DNA of 64,000 bases. Origin: Luzula sylvatica. Lineage: Eukaryota > Streptophyta > Magnoliopsida > Poales > Juncaceae. The DNA lies in the NCBI GenBank assembly GCA_946800325.1, contig OX326956.1, positions 23,534,356 to 23,598,355 on the forward strand. The letters are read 5' to 3'. Positions 35,383-46,956 of the stretch are shown piece after piece; position 1 is the first letter of the stretch, and every line of letters begins with the position of its first letter. A program made the translations under genes and the position numbers. Below the pieces are notes generated by a model that ran no database searches, was not told where the DNA came from, and saw only the letters and a list, made by a program, of their open reading frames with translations.

Positions 35383-38049
35383 CTAAAGTACTTAATTAAG
35401 TAAATCACTCTTTGTACTTAAAGGCTCTCAGCCGTCCGATTTAATTTGAGATGCATGATAAGAATGAATAAATAAGGTGATAGACGGAAACAAAATGTTC
35501 CTTCCGTTAATGGGTCCGGGGCTTGCCCAAAGCCCTTTGGGCTGAAATTCTGTCCAAACACACCGTGCACCGTCCGATTAAATCACGATTGGATTTTCAT
35601 CATGATAAACTATTGCCCTCCGTTAGCCCCTGTTAAGTCATTTTCTTTGTCAAATTTGGAATGAAATAACGAAATATACTATTTCCATTTGTCACACCCC
35701 CTTTCATCTCTCTCATCGTAGCCTCTCTCTCCCATGGCGGAAACCGTAGATCCTCGACTGAAATAAAAACTCAATTCTTTATCCGCGAAACTCGCCGCTG
35801 GGCATCGAGAAGAATTGCACGGTGCCGTTTTCCATAAAAAAGGCTTATCCTTCTAATAAAACTGCTCTTCTCACCTCTCCTCTGAGTCGACTTCTCCTAT
35901 CAGCATGCTAGCTGCGTCACTCTTCCTCTACTCGTACTTATATACTAAGTCCCTTTATACCGTGTTAATCTGGGGAATGAAATTTTTTTGTTGAACACCT
36001 TGGGCGCTCAAGATGAAGACCCTACAGTTAAATAATCCAAAATTTTCGACCAAATCTGAAGTTATCAGATATTTATTAATAACCCCTAGTTAAAATTGAA
36101 TTTATTTGCACATGTGCAGCAATGAGCCTGCGTTCCTATCATTTGTCAATTGTACAATTTCATGCCTCGGTTTTCACAGGATACAATTGCATGGACCCCT
36201 AGTTAAAACTGGGTACCGATATTATCAATGTAATCGCTTATTAAACCAAAATAATTGGATTTCACAGGTGATATTATGCAGGAAAAAAGACATGGGAACA
36301 TACAACCCGTCAGAGTCGAGTATGAGTCGTAGGAGAAATATCGTTACCCAGTTTTCTATCGAGGGCCGGTTTTGTCAAAAATGATTTTTCGATACGTTTC
36401 AAAGTCACGACTGGCAGAATTTATTTCGGTCATTAAGCGACCTCTTTGCAAAAATACACTCTTCTTCCTACTACGGCAATTAGTAAGCAATTCAGTTAAT
36501 TAATTTAACCTCTTGGAATTTTTATATAATGAATTACATCTTTCTTTTTGTTTTTTTAGAGAAAAGTGCATTACAAACAAGTTTTGATATAGGGTCATGT
36601 GCCGCAAGATATTTATAAGAAATATTTGATCAGAAAATCAGTCCTTGAAGTTTGTAGATTTTTACAGTTTAGCCCATAGTTGTTCAATTCGCGAATAATA
36701 CGCGTATAATTTACGAATAATTATGTATTACGAATAATATACGTATTGACCTTCCCGTACTCAACCAGATGAATAATTCGCGTATTTTATAATTGTTTAA
36801 AAAAAACACGAATAATACACGTATTTCCGTATAATACGTTTTTTTAGAAGAAAAAAAATATAATTTTTTTAAATAAATAAAAAAACACAAATTTCCAAAA
36901 ATGATTCAGAAAATCAAAATATCAATAATAATATATAAATTTATGATTTTGAACTAAAATAAATATTGTTTAACAAAATAATTATAATTATGAATTATTT
37001 ATGGGTAAACAAATATACATTTATATAATTTTTTATACCGAATTATTGAATCCGTATTATGTAAAATAAACATAAATATAGACGAATAAACAAATTAACG
37101 AATTATTAGCGTATTGCGTTTTATTTGACCGAATATTTGATCGACTAGAAAAACGTTTGATCCGAATGATACACGAACGTATTACGTACCGTATTATTCG
37201 CGTATCACGAATGACTAACTATGGTTTAGCCCTTTTGTATGTATTTTAGTTTGACAATCAAGTTCATTATTCGAGAGTCTTGGTTTTATTGTGTGCGGTT
37301 TTGTAATTTCCTTTATGTACCAATCTTATAAATATCTTGCGGCACAGTGTGCGGTTTTGTAATTTCCTTTATGTACCAATCTTATGATTTTGTTTGTAAT
37401 GTTTATATGATTTTGTTTGTAATGTTTATATGGTTTGTATTGTTTATTGTTTTATTTATATTTTTTTTTTCTTCAAGGTCCCTAGGTTATTTACAATATC
37501 ACCATTACAAGTCGAGTTTGTATTGTTTGTAATGTTTATATTGTTTTATTTATATGGTTTGTATTGTATTATATGTTTTTTTGTTCTTGTTTATATGGTG
37601 AATGGTACGGAATTCAGCAATGCGTGCATATTTTAATATCTGATCGTTCATATTTTGAGTTGCCGATATCCAAATTCATAACAACATATTTACTCATGGA
37701 CTAAAAATAAATAAAAAAGACCCAACCTGAATCGCAACTTATTCTAAATTCATAACATTCACACTTGAACATTTATTGATAGACTAAAAGTTAAAAAAAA
37801 GCAACTTGAATAGAGTAGAAACACATAATGAATTTAAATTGTCCACAAATTTAACAAATAATATTCAATCATGTCATCGAGAAGACTTGAGTTTCTAATT
37901 GTTATCCTATAAATGTCGACATGCATGGCATTGAGAAGGTCAAATGCGGACCCAAAACCATATGATCTCTATGTTAAATTTAGGAAAAATAGTTAAGAAA
38001 TAAAATTATATCAATAAAAAAATCGAAAAATGTAAGGGTAATTTGGTTA

Positions 38050-38295
38050 ATACCAGCAGAATGCCAACTAGAGTTAGCCTAGTTGGTCACACCTCTTGGC
38101 TTGGGAGCGAGAGGTGTGGGGTTCGATTCCCGGCGGGGACACTGGATTATAGATTAAATGTTAAATGAGTGAATAGAGTGTGTGGCCTACGGGTTTGTAA
38201 TAAAAAAAAATAAAAAAAAAGGAGATTGTGTTCGGAAGGGGGACCTTGAGCCCTCTCCGAATTTACTCAAAAAAAAAAAAAATACCTGCAGAATG
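38050..38295 (+). mobile_element. tRNA-derived SINE (38064-38281) with 14-bp target duplication
   Basis: A box TAGCCTAGTTGG at 38075-38086 and B box GGTTCGATTCC at 38120-38130 form a pol III internal promoter. The rest has lost tRNA folding, and the element ends in an A-run. Target duplications ATACCAGCAGAATG (38050-38063) and ATACCTGCAGAATG (38282-38295) differ by one base. Confidence 0.88.
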
Positions 38296-38782
38296 TGATT
38301 ATATGGTAAATAACGGGTATCCATGAGATTGAGATTGAGAAAACAAATTATTTTCTGATCCTGATATTGTAGTATTTTCCGAACCAGGTTCTTTGTTCCT
38401 CCCATGTTCTGCAAAAGGAAATGAAACTCAAATCAAAATAGCTACACAAATGAAGTATATACATATGACCGGTAATAATATTTATAAACTAAAATAAATT
38501 TCTTACTTCTACTATTTTTCTTGTTAGTTTCCAGTGGACTTTTGTATCGACGACAACCTCGACCTCCGTCTTTTTTTCTAATACCCTTTGGCACTTTAGC
38601 TTGCTGTCGGCTTGTACTTCATTTTAGCTGTTCATCATCAACTTTTGCATCGTGTCGTGAAATTTTTTCCCTGCCTTCTTCTTGTTTAAGCCTCCCGACT
38701 TTAGACATTAACTCTTTCGCAATCTCGAGCACATACTTAAAGGCCCCTGGGCTTTGTGATGCACTCGAAAAAATAAAGTTAT

Positions 38783-40300
38783 TGTTGGTTCAAATTTCCT
38801 AGGGTTTGATTATCTCAAAATAATGTCGATCCACTAATCTATTTACGGGAGTGATATTTATAGAGATAGAAGATGTAACTCACAAAAAGATCAAAAGAAG
38901 AATCAAGACATCGGAAGTCAAGACTATGAAGAAACGAGGGCACGAAAGCGCATGATCAAGATGTCGAAGAATCGCGAAGATATACATATATCAAGACATC
39001 GAAGATTCCGCAAGTTGGGGTATCACACAAACCACCAAAACAATTTATAGGTATCCCTAAACTTGTTTATGAATTATTAAGCTCAAAATTAGTCAAATAA
39101 ATATATTCGAAATTCATCAAAATGATGAAATAATAAATCAGGCTGATAGTAGGATGTCCGTTATAACGGAACTCATTGTCCGTTACAACGGACATGCTCG
39201 TCCTATTCAAGATTGGAAAACACAGTATAGTCCGTTACAACGGATCAACCAGTCCGTTGTAACGGACACCACCAAAGCATTGTAACGGAATAATTTACGT
39301 TATAACGCTAATTAAATCCAAACTTAAAGGATGTCACAGAACTATGTCCGTTACAACGGACATATCTGTCCGTTCTAACGGACATTGAACTCACTTCAGT
39401 ATAACACTTTCCTCTGCATGTCCGTTGTAACGGATTAACCAATCCGTTACAACGGAAAGCCACAGAACGTTGTAACGGAGTATTCTCCGTTATAACGGAC
39501 ATTAAAATCAATCTGAAGTGAAGTCTCAGTATGATGTCCGTTGCAACGGACTTCCTAACACATACTTCCGTTGTAACGGACATGTAGTCCGTTGTAACGG
39601 ACTGTGTTATAATTCGAATATAACAGCCGTAACGGCTAGTTTGACTTATGGTCCATTACAACGGACTTTCAGTCCGTTGTAACGGACTATGCAGAAAAAG
39701 CATAGTAAGGGAAGGGTCTATGTGTTCTATAAATAGAACTCTTCCCTCACTCTCTCACATCATCTCAACTAATATATTTTCCCAATCAAAAGAGAGAATC
39801 CTAGTTTTAAATCTTGAGCTTAATCATCTAAACATTCTTAGAGATTATTAGATCCAATTTCAAATCCACTACTAAACGATTCCCAACTTGCGTGACCGAT
39901 CACGACTAGTTCGTTAGTAGTACAATTGTAATAGGCTAGTTACTATTTGTAAAGCCCGCCATTGATCGATCATTTCGTGTAAATCGATCAAGGCAAAACC
40001 TTGTAATTGCTTGAGTTGGATATTCAATCGAAAGCCGAAAAGGCGCAAGGGCATCCCGGAGACGTAGGTACTTGCAATCAATCGAGTCGGTCGATTAAGC
40101 AAGTAGCCGGTGAGTTAAAGCTACAAAGCAACCACCCACCGAACTCCGTAAACAAATATCGCGTGTTATTTGTTTCGGTATTGTATTTCTTTATCTAATT
40201 TATTTATGCTTCCGCACCAAATTGTATTTGTATCCATTACCGCGAAAATTGGACCTTAGGATTACCTATTCACCCCCCTCTAGGTCTAAATTAAACAACA
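38783..40300 (+). mobile_element. solo LTR 2 of the SIRE-like copia family (1518 bp)
   Basis: It starts TGTTGGTTCAAATTTCCTAG and ends CTAAATTAAACAACA, with the target duplication GTTAT at 38778-38782 and 40301-40305. A TATA box (CTATAAATAG) lies at about 39727. The end with CACCCCCCTCTAGG is typical of SIRE-like LTRs. There are no internal genes, so it formed by LTR-LTR recombination. Less decayed than solo LTR 1. Confidence 0.92.
39157..39686. repeat. inverted-repeat array iv (CCGTTGTAACGG type) in solo LTR 2
   Basis: About eighteen units of TCCGTT-NN-AACGGA with the central pair GT, AC or AT, plus decayed forms (GCCGTAACGGC, CATTGTAACGGA). It occupies U3 and ends about 40 bp before the TATA box, the same place as array iii in the sister LTR. 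Confidence 0.95.
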
Positions 40301-40582
40301 GTTATACGCTCTCAACATCGAACTATAGCGATTTGATATATTCAACTTGGGGAGCACATACTTAAAGGCCCCTGGGCTTTGTGACGCATCACGATTAACT
40401 GACAACATGTTATTAGGAGAAGATGTTGCTCGAGTTGAAGATGAGGCAAACCAAGAAGAAAAAGAGGTGAAGCAATTTTGCCAGAAGAAAAAGAGAGGAA
40501 ACAATTCATGTCATTAGGAAATTTTTTCTAGTTCCTTTCCATTTCGGATCAGTAGGTTTCTTTCCAAATCAACAAAGATTAA

Positions 40583-40606
40583 TGAGAGAGAGAGAGAGAG
40601 AGAGAG
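40583..40606. repeat. (GA)n microsatellite
   Basis: Twelve GA units inside the MULE-like element. Confidence 0.85.
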
Positions 40607-40891
40607 GCGAGATCTTAGGGATTTTATCCTTAAATTGGCGGATAGAATATCTGTGAAGCTATTAAGTGTGTTAACGGAGAGCTAACATTCATCAAACGAA
40701 ATCAGATCATGATTTTAATCATACGGTGGATGTGGTGTTTGGACAGATTTTCAGCCCAAAGGGCTTTGGGCAAGCCCCGGACCCTCCGTTAATATCTTAT
40801 TCCTATCCTCCTCAGAAACATCTTATTCCTCTCCTCCCCAGATATGTGTTATTTTGGTCGTTTTTCTCTTCTCTCCTACCTTCCATTACAT

Positions 40892-43173
40892 TAAGGGGGC
40901 GTTTGGTTGGAGCTTTACAATCAGGATGCCTTGGCATACTCAATCATGGATTACATTCCCATGTTTGGTTTGCGCGCTAGGTAATAAAGTAACAGAATAC
41001 TCTATTCCCTAGGGCATAATTGATGGGAATAGGATTCCCACCAAAATTGGTGGCTTTTCTCTATTCCCATGAGAAAGGAATTGCATGTCATATCATATTG
41101 TGCTTATAAATACAACATATTCATTAAATTAATATATTTATATTAAATTGTTGTCATAAAAAAAATACTAGAATAAAATAAAAAAAATACATCAAATTAT
41201 ATCATTGCAATAATAAAATTAATAATTCGTCAAAATACGAAATAACTAAATTGGTCTAATTAATATTCCTTGAATTCCTCCACTGATTAAACATTTGTTC
41301 GGCTAGAGTATCTCTCCAATGTGTCCACTCGTCACTTGTTTCGATATGTCTAATTTGATTATTCTCTATCTCATCCGCCGACTGAGATAAATTATTTTCT
41401 TGAGATTCTTCTTCCATAGGATCAACAAACATCTCTCTTCTAATATGATTATGTAAAAGTGCACATGCAGAAATAATTCTACATTGAATTTTCACATGAT
41501 AAAATGATTTTCTCCTGAGAATTGCCCATCTTCCTTTAAGCAAACCAACACATCGTTCTATGACGTTGCGGGCCGAGGAATGCTTATAATTGAAAAACTC
41601 TTTTGCCGTTAATGGTTGCATTCCATCTCTCCAATCATTCAAGTGATACCGTTGACATCTATATGGTGCAAGAAATCTTTCTCCATTTGGATAACCGACA
41701 TCACAAAGATAATATTGACCTACATAACAAAATATTAAATTAATTTACACAAAATGGTTAGTTATCTACAAATAAAAAAAATATTCGGTTCTTAAAAAAT
41801 GTGATGAATATTGGAAATATTTGATGTATGTTCTAAATATTTGTTAAATATTTGATGAATATTGAAAATATCAGCTTCATAGAAAAATCATCAGAGAAGG
41901 AATATACAATAAAATAAATCATCAAAGAAGGAAATATAAAATATTTGTTGCTATATAAAATATTTGATGAATATTTGTACCAAATTCTTACTGGATTATA
42001 AAAAAAATCCATAGTAGTACCAAATAATTTGCAAATATTTAATTTGTAAATATTTGTGAGAAAGTATAATTTACCTTGAGGTATTTGTAATCCATTTGTC
42101 CTAGAAATAACATCGCGAAGTACTCGTGAATCCGCAACCGATCCTTCCCATCCCGGAAGAATATAAATAAACTCCATATCTTGAGAACATACTCCGAAAA
42201 TATTTGTTGCCACGTCTTTTTTCCTTGTACGATATCTCGTTTTATGTATAGCTTATACATTAACATGTATATATGTACCATCTAGTGCTCCTAGACAATT
42301 CTATATAATTCATATATACATTATATTGGTATTTTTTATTTTGAAATAATGGTAAACTTAATTTATATGACAACAAAATTAAAATTAAAGTACCTTGAAC
42401 CACTTCCATCTCTCGTCCATTGAATCTTCGCGTATGGGTTTTGGTTTTTTAAGCAAGATGTGATGACAACGAATAATAGAATTGAGCACACTACGAAATA
42501 GCCTACTTATTGATTCCCCCGATCTAACAATTTGTCTCTTGATTACTCTATATTTTATATCATGAGAAACAATATGTAGAAACATCGCAATCGCTTCTTC
42601 AACCGATATGTTTCCATCACATTTTAATCTACCCGTACTTGATAGCATGATACATAAACTATAAAACGCATTTCTATCCATACGTGTATTTTCAACACAT
42701 GCCAAATCACTATCAAAAGGTCAAGACCACATGAAAGCACGAGCTCTTATTTCAAAAGATACAAGCATGACAAAATATTTTTTTCACACTACCAGATAAT
42801 GTGAAGGAAGAATATGCACTTTGGGTGCTTGGTGGTTGCAAGTAGTAGTATTTTGAGTAATCAATTTTATAATAATATGTTGCTTGATTTATAATATTTT
42901 GTTGACAACAAATTATTATTTTTATAATTGCAATTATTTTTTTGGATGAGTTATTTATTTTATAACAAAAATTTAGTATAAATATGTTAGTTTTGTAAAT
43001 ATGGAATGTTTAAAATTTTTACATTTGTGATGAATTAACATGCCATGAATAAATAAATGTTCTAACCAAACATGGTAATCAAGTATTCCAAGGAATAGTA
43101 TGCCTTGGCATTGAATTCCTTGGCATACTTTATGCCAAGGCGTTCTTCAAAGCTCCAACCAAACACCCCCTAA
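40892..43173 (-). mobile_element. PIF/Harbinger element (40895-43170) with TAA target duplication
   Basis: The left end GGGGGCGTTTGGTTGGAGCT is mirrored on the right as GGGGGTGTTTGGTTGGAGCT, with internal CCTTGGCATA motifs in both arms. TAA flanks it (40892-40894 and 43171-43173), the usual Harbinger target. It carries a decayed transposase on the minus strand but no Myb/SANT-like second gene, so it cannot move alone. Confidence 0.92.
41256..42705 (-). pseudogene. HARBI1-like DDE transposase, broken
   Basis: Three putative exons on the minus strand: 42705-42392 (DUF8040-type N-terminus, with MFLHIVSHDIKYRVIKRQ and SGESISRLF), 42300-42075 and 41719-41256, joined by GT-AG introns. The catalytic residues can be seen: D in LDGTYIHV, D in GSVADSRVLRD and E in NVIERCVGLLKGRW. 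An in-frame TAA at 42253-42255, eight codons after the first Asp region, interrupts exon 2. The C-terminal tail (HWRDTLAEQMFNQW) is typical of the plant family. HARBI1 cuts and joins the element ends and normally needs a Myb-like partner, which is missing here. The true start may lie upstream of 42705. Confidence 0.85.
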
Positions 43174-45327
43174 TGGTGGCTCGGCTCTATTCTTCTCTTC
43201 GAGCAGTGAAACTAGACATCCTTGGTGCCAAGTGTTCTCCTTGAAGGTTCTCTGCAGGTTCGCCTCTCCCCTCCCTTGATCTTGCCAGTGCCTCTAGGTG
43301 CCGAAACCCTAACCCTTTTATATTTTGGTTAGCTTGCAAATATTCAAGAGGTAAATTCCTCTCTTCCTTCTTCGAGATTTGACAAAGACAAATATCAAAA
43401 TGGACTCAATTTTGCCCAAAAAGGCGAAATCTTGTTTTACTTCATTTGTTTCTTGAAAGGGTGATTCTTTTAATTCGTTTTTTCTTTGATTATGTAGTTA
43501 ATTCGTAAATTGATCGATGATTGTCTCGTAAATTGATCATTTTCCAGGCATTATCTCCGAAGATTCCGCTGCCTCTCGGATACTGCGTCAGCGGCCCTGC
43601 CTTCCCCTAGGGATCTATGCCTCCTTGTTACTGGGGCGTCCTAAATTTTCTAGAGAGCGATTCCTCCCCTCTGTTAACAGTGCAAGGAATCGACGCCTGA
43701 ACTCTCTAATGTCAACATGAACCAAATTTTGTTCAATAAGGTAATAAAGTCCTTTTCGCTCCATGTGTTTTTTCTCGAAAGATTGATTTCATATAATTTG
43801 TTCTTGGTTTGGACTGTATGATTACATGTTGATGAATAAAATTTGATTTACGGTTGATTTTTGGGTTCGTAATTTTGTATCAAATAAAATTTGATTATTC
43901 TCACTACAAACATATTTTGGCGAATACAATTTCATTTGAGGAGGAGATCAAAACAGGGATAATCTAGAAAGAAGAGTAGAAGACCGATGTTGAGTTTTAA
44001 GGGTTTTTGATGAATCTGATGACATGGTTTATTAATGATGAATATCATTTCATTGTTATATTTTCTTCATGGCAGAACTCCAGGTCGATCTCGTTGTCAA
44101 AATTATATTGCAGACAATTGCATTGATTTTTGGTGAATATTATTTTGATGTCGTGCGCATTGCAAGTAGTTTTGGATGTATATGAATTGTAGAAAACTAG
44201 AAATACAACTTTATTTTATATACTTTCAAATAAGTTCAAGAAAAACATAAAATTACATAAAGTTCAAAAGACATCTAATAAACCCTAATAAACCCCAATC
44301 AAAATTATAGCCATCTCAATTCTAATTCATTACATACATTACAATACAAATTCTACTTCATTACAATTATAATTCATTACATACTTTATTTTATGGTACC
44401 ACAACAATACAACCTTATTTTACATTGGTACCACAACAATACAACCTTATTTTTCATTATGTACTGTACGGTATCATTACTGACAAATCACATCACAAAT
44501 TATTGGAAACTAATATGGCACATAATGAACAATAAACCATATAAATATAAATGTTATCATATAACAAAGTCTACTTCATTACATACTAAATTATTTAGTG
44601 ATAGGTGATACATTCCAAAATCCAAGTCCGCAGATACCAACAAAGCCAAAGATCGCCAAGAATGCCTCCAGTATTGGTCGATCTAGTTGGAGTGAAAGTT
44701 TCGTGAGAATCCATCTTCAGAGACCAAATCAGGGCCCAAGTGCGCTTCTTAATCATGAAATTATATGAACATCAACAATCTAATAACAAAAACACCTTGG
44801 TCTTACAATTACCAAATTGTTCACAATTTTCACATCAATCTTTCAACAATCGATAATTCAGATAAAATGATCAAACAAGAAAAGTATCAAAAAGAGAACC
44901 AATTACCAGCATAATTAAGGGTATAGGATAAACCATCACGACCACACGCCTCGGCACCTAGGTGAAGGCAGGGTTGTCGTCATCCGTCAGAGATAATGCC
45001 TACAAAATTGTTGACTGTTTTGTCGAAAGAATCACTCCTTAGAGGAACATAAAGTAAAATCAGATTTTACTTTTTTGAGCAATTATTAACTGTTTTTGTC
45101 GAATTTGGAAGAACGAAGAGAAGAGGCGATCCCTTGATATTTGGCACAAGATAAAAAAGTTAGGGTTTGGGCCTGGGCACGTAGGCTCTAGCAAAATCGT
45201 TAGGAAAAACGAGATGCATGCAGGAAAAACGAGATGCACGTAGGCTCTAGCATGTGATTAAGATCAATCGGACGGCACATATCTCTTAAGTACAGTTTGT
45301 AATTTACTTAATTAAGTACTTTAGCTT

Positions 45328-45329
<2 letters not shown>

Positions 45330-45364
<35 letters not shown>
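45330..45364. repeat. (TA)n tract 2
   Basis: It lies between the right end of E1 and the left end of E2. Confidence 0.9.
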
Positions 45365-45368
<4 letters not shown>

Positions 45369-45904
45369 TAGGTTCAATGGCCAACACCCTTGTTTGGCCA
45401 ACTCGGCCAACAACGTTTATTTCGCATAATATATATATGAAAATAAAAATCCAACCGCATAGATGTGATATACATCACTTGAGAATTTTATAGATTTAAT
45501 TTCATGAAAAATAAATATTTTTATCATCTCCATCATGATACGTAAAGATATTGACGGATGACAATATTTACGACATAATTCATCATAAAATCAATTTTAA
45601 AATTCGAATTTTTTTCATTGGATTTAATTTAAATTATATAGATAGACTTTAGATTAATTTTTACAATGATTCGACTTTTCTTTCATCGAAATCCAAAAAA
45701 ATACCAAAATAGACGGTTGTGAAAATAGATTATCGATTTTGTTAGATAGAAAAATGCAAACGAAACAAAATTTATTCTACAATATATCTAAATGATATAG
45801 ATTACATCTATACGGTTAAAATTTAATTTTCATTTGTATAATTTGAAAAATAAACGTTGTTGGTCGAGTTGGCCAAACAAGAATGTTAGCTATTGAACCT
45901 AGTC
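45365..45904. mobile_element. MITE E2 (540 bp), TA-flanked foldback
   Basis: The ends GGGTTAGGTTCAATGGCCAA and, on the opposite strand, GACTAGGTTCAATAGCTAAC continue as inverted homology for over 100 bp (GTTTGGCCAACTCG, CCAACAACGTTTATTT in both). There is no coding. TA tracts flank both sides. Confidence 0.85.
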
Positions 45905-45931
45905 TATATATCTATATATATATATATATAT
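45905..45931. repeat. (TA)n tract 3
   Basis: It lies between E2 and E3, with one TC interruption. Confidence 0.85.
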
Positions 45932-46103
45932 GAGCTATGGCACCAAGAGGGTGGGTGCTCCTACTTTTTTTATCTGTTAGATGTATATTAAGATTCGTGC
46001 ACAATTAATTAGATCATGCTCTAACAGACTGTTTAGTTTCCTCCGTTTCCTTTTATTCTCTCCCTCTCGTTTAGAAACCCACGGTTTCTCTCTCTCTCCG
46101 GCC

Positions 46104-46148
<45 letters not shown>

Positions 46149-46915
46149 GATGATCTGTGTGGGCGTTGAATTCTCTTAAGGACCTGAATAATATTGAATC
46201 TAATCCGTTGATGACGTGAATGGAGATTTGGACATTGGGCATGCTGTACATCGTGATGAAGAAGAGAGACTAGGTTCGAACTTCTTGATTTGTTAGAAAA
46301 CTATGAAACATATTCATTGTTTTTTTTTTCCTTTTTGGTGAAATTGAAACTTTTTTCAGCTTCCTTTGTTGTGTTGAAGCTTGACATAGAGTGGTTTCAT
46401 CGAGCATGTCCTGTTCGATGAAATTACTCAATGAATTCTATATTTTGTTTAATTATACCTCTTTTTTAAGACTCATACTTGCAATTTTATGTCCATTACT
46501 ATGTTAATTTTCTGAACAGTTTATAATTTCGTATAACTTTATTTCTTACCGTATTTATTTACAATTTAGATCCAATCACTTCTTAAATTATACCAGCTTT
46601 GGTTCGTGATCACTTCCTTGGAGAACGAGAAACTAACTCTAAACCCATTAAGCTCAAAATAACCGGAAATAAATCTATCATTTGCCTACGACAACGTCGT
46701 CTCAGCCGCATCATACCTCCAGTCGAGAATGCAAAAGACGCTTTTAGTTGATTATGGAAGGCAAGACAACACTGCAGAAAAGGAGAGCGCAGGAAATGAT
46801 GCTGTATCGTACCTCTGGTGAAGAATTTTCAAAGAAACTGAATTTGTCTTGGAATCCACCTTGCGAATGGTATATCTGTGATAATAACCAGAATGGTACA
46901 AGATATTGTATCATT

Positions 46916-46956
<41 letters not shown>

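Larger units (their letters stand above)
35503..40793. mobile_element. MULE-like TIR element nested in E1, 9-bp target duplication
   Basis: The element proper is 35512-40784. The left end GGGTCCGGGGCTTGCCCAAA is exactly mirrored at the right end, and the arms match for about 50 bp (AGCCCTTTGGGCTGAAA, CTGTCCAAACA). TCCGTTAAT occurs at 35503-35511 and 40785-40793. Removing the nested solo LTR gives about 3.75 kb. I saw no transposase. 36100-36400 and 38500-38800 carry GC-richer, exon-like pieces of unknown origin; 36640-37220 is an AT-rich run of TACG/ATTATTCG motifs. A 37-bp segment (GCACATACTTAAAGGCCCCT onward) occurs on both sides of the solo LTR at 38732 and 40345. Confidence 0.9.
35379..45329. 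mobile_element. TA-flanked TIR element E1 (host for nested insertions)
   Basis: Both ends carry the same inverted terminal sequence: AAAGCTAAAGTACTTAATTA on the left, and on the opposite strand AAAAGCTAAAGTACTTAATT on the right, with about 75 bp of weaker similarity inward (both reach GCCGTCCGATT). Both sides are (TA)n. Subtracting the MULE-like element (5.3 kb) and the Harbinger element (2.3 kb) leaves an original element of about 2.4 kb. No transposase of its own was seen. 43174-45240 has rare GC-richer pieces (43200-43320, 43560-43700) and no identifiable gene. Confidence 0.75.

Noticed and set aside
38064..38140. A tRNA gene
   Set aside because: Only the A and B boxes remain; the cloverleaf and acceptor stem do not form, and a target duplication and A-run show a SINE.
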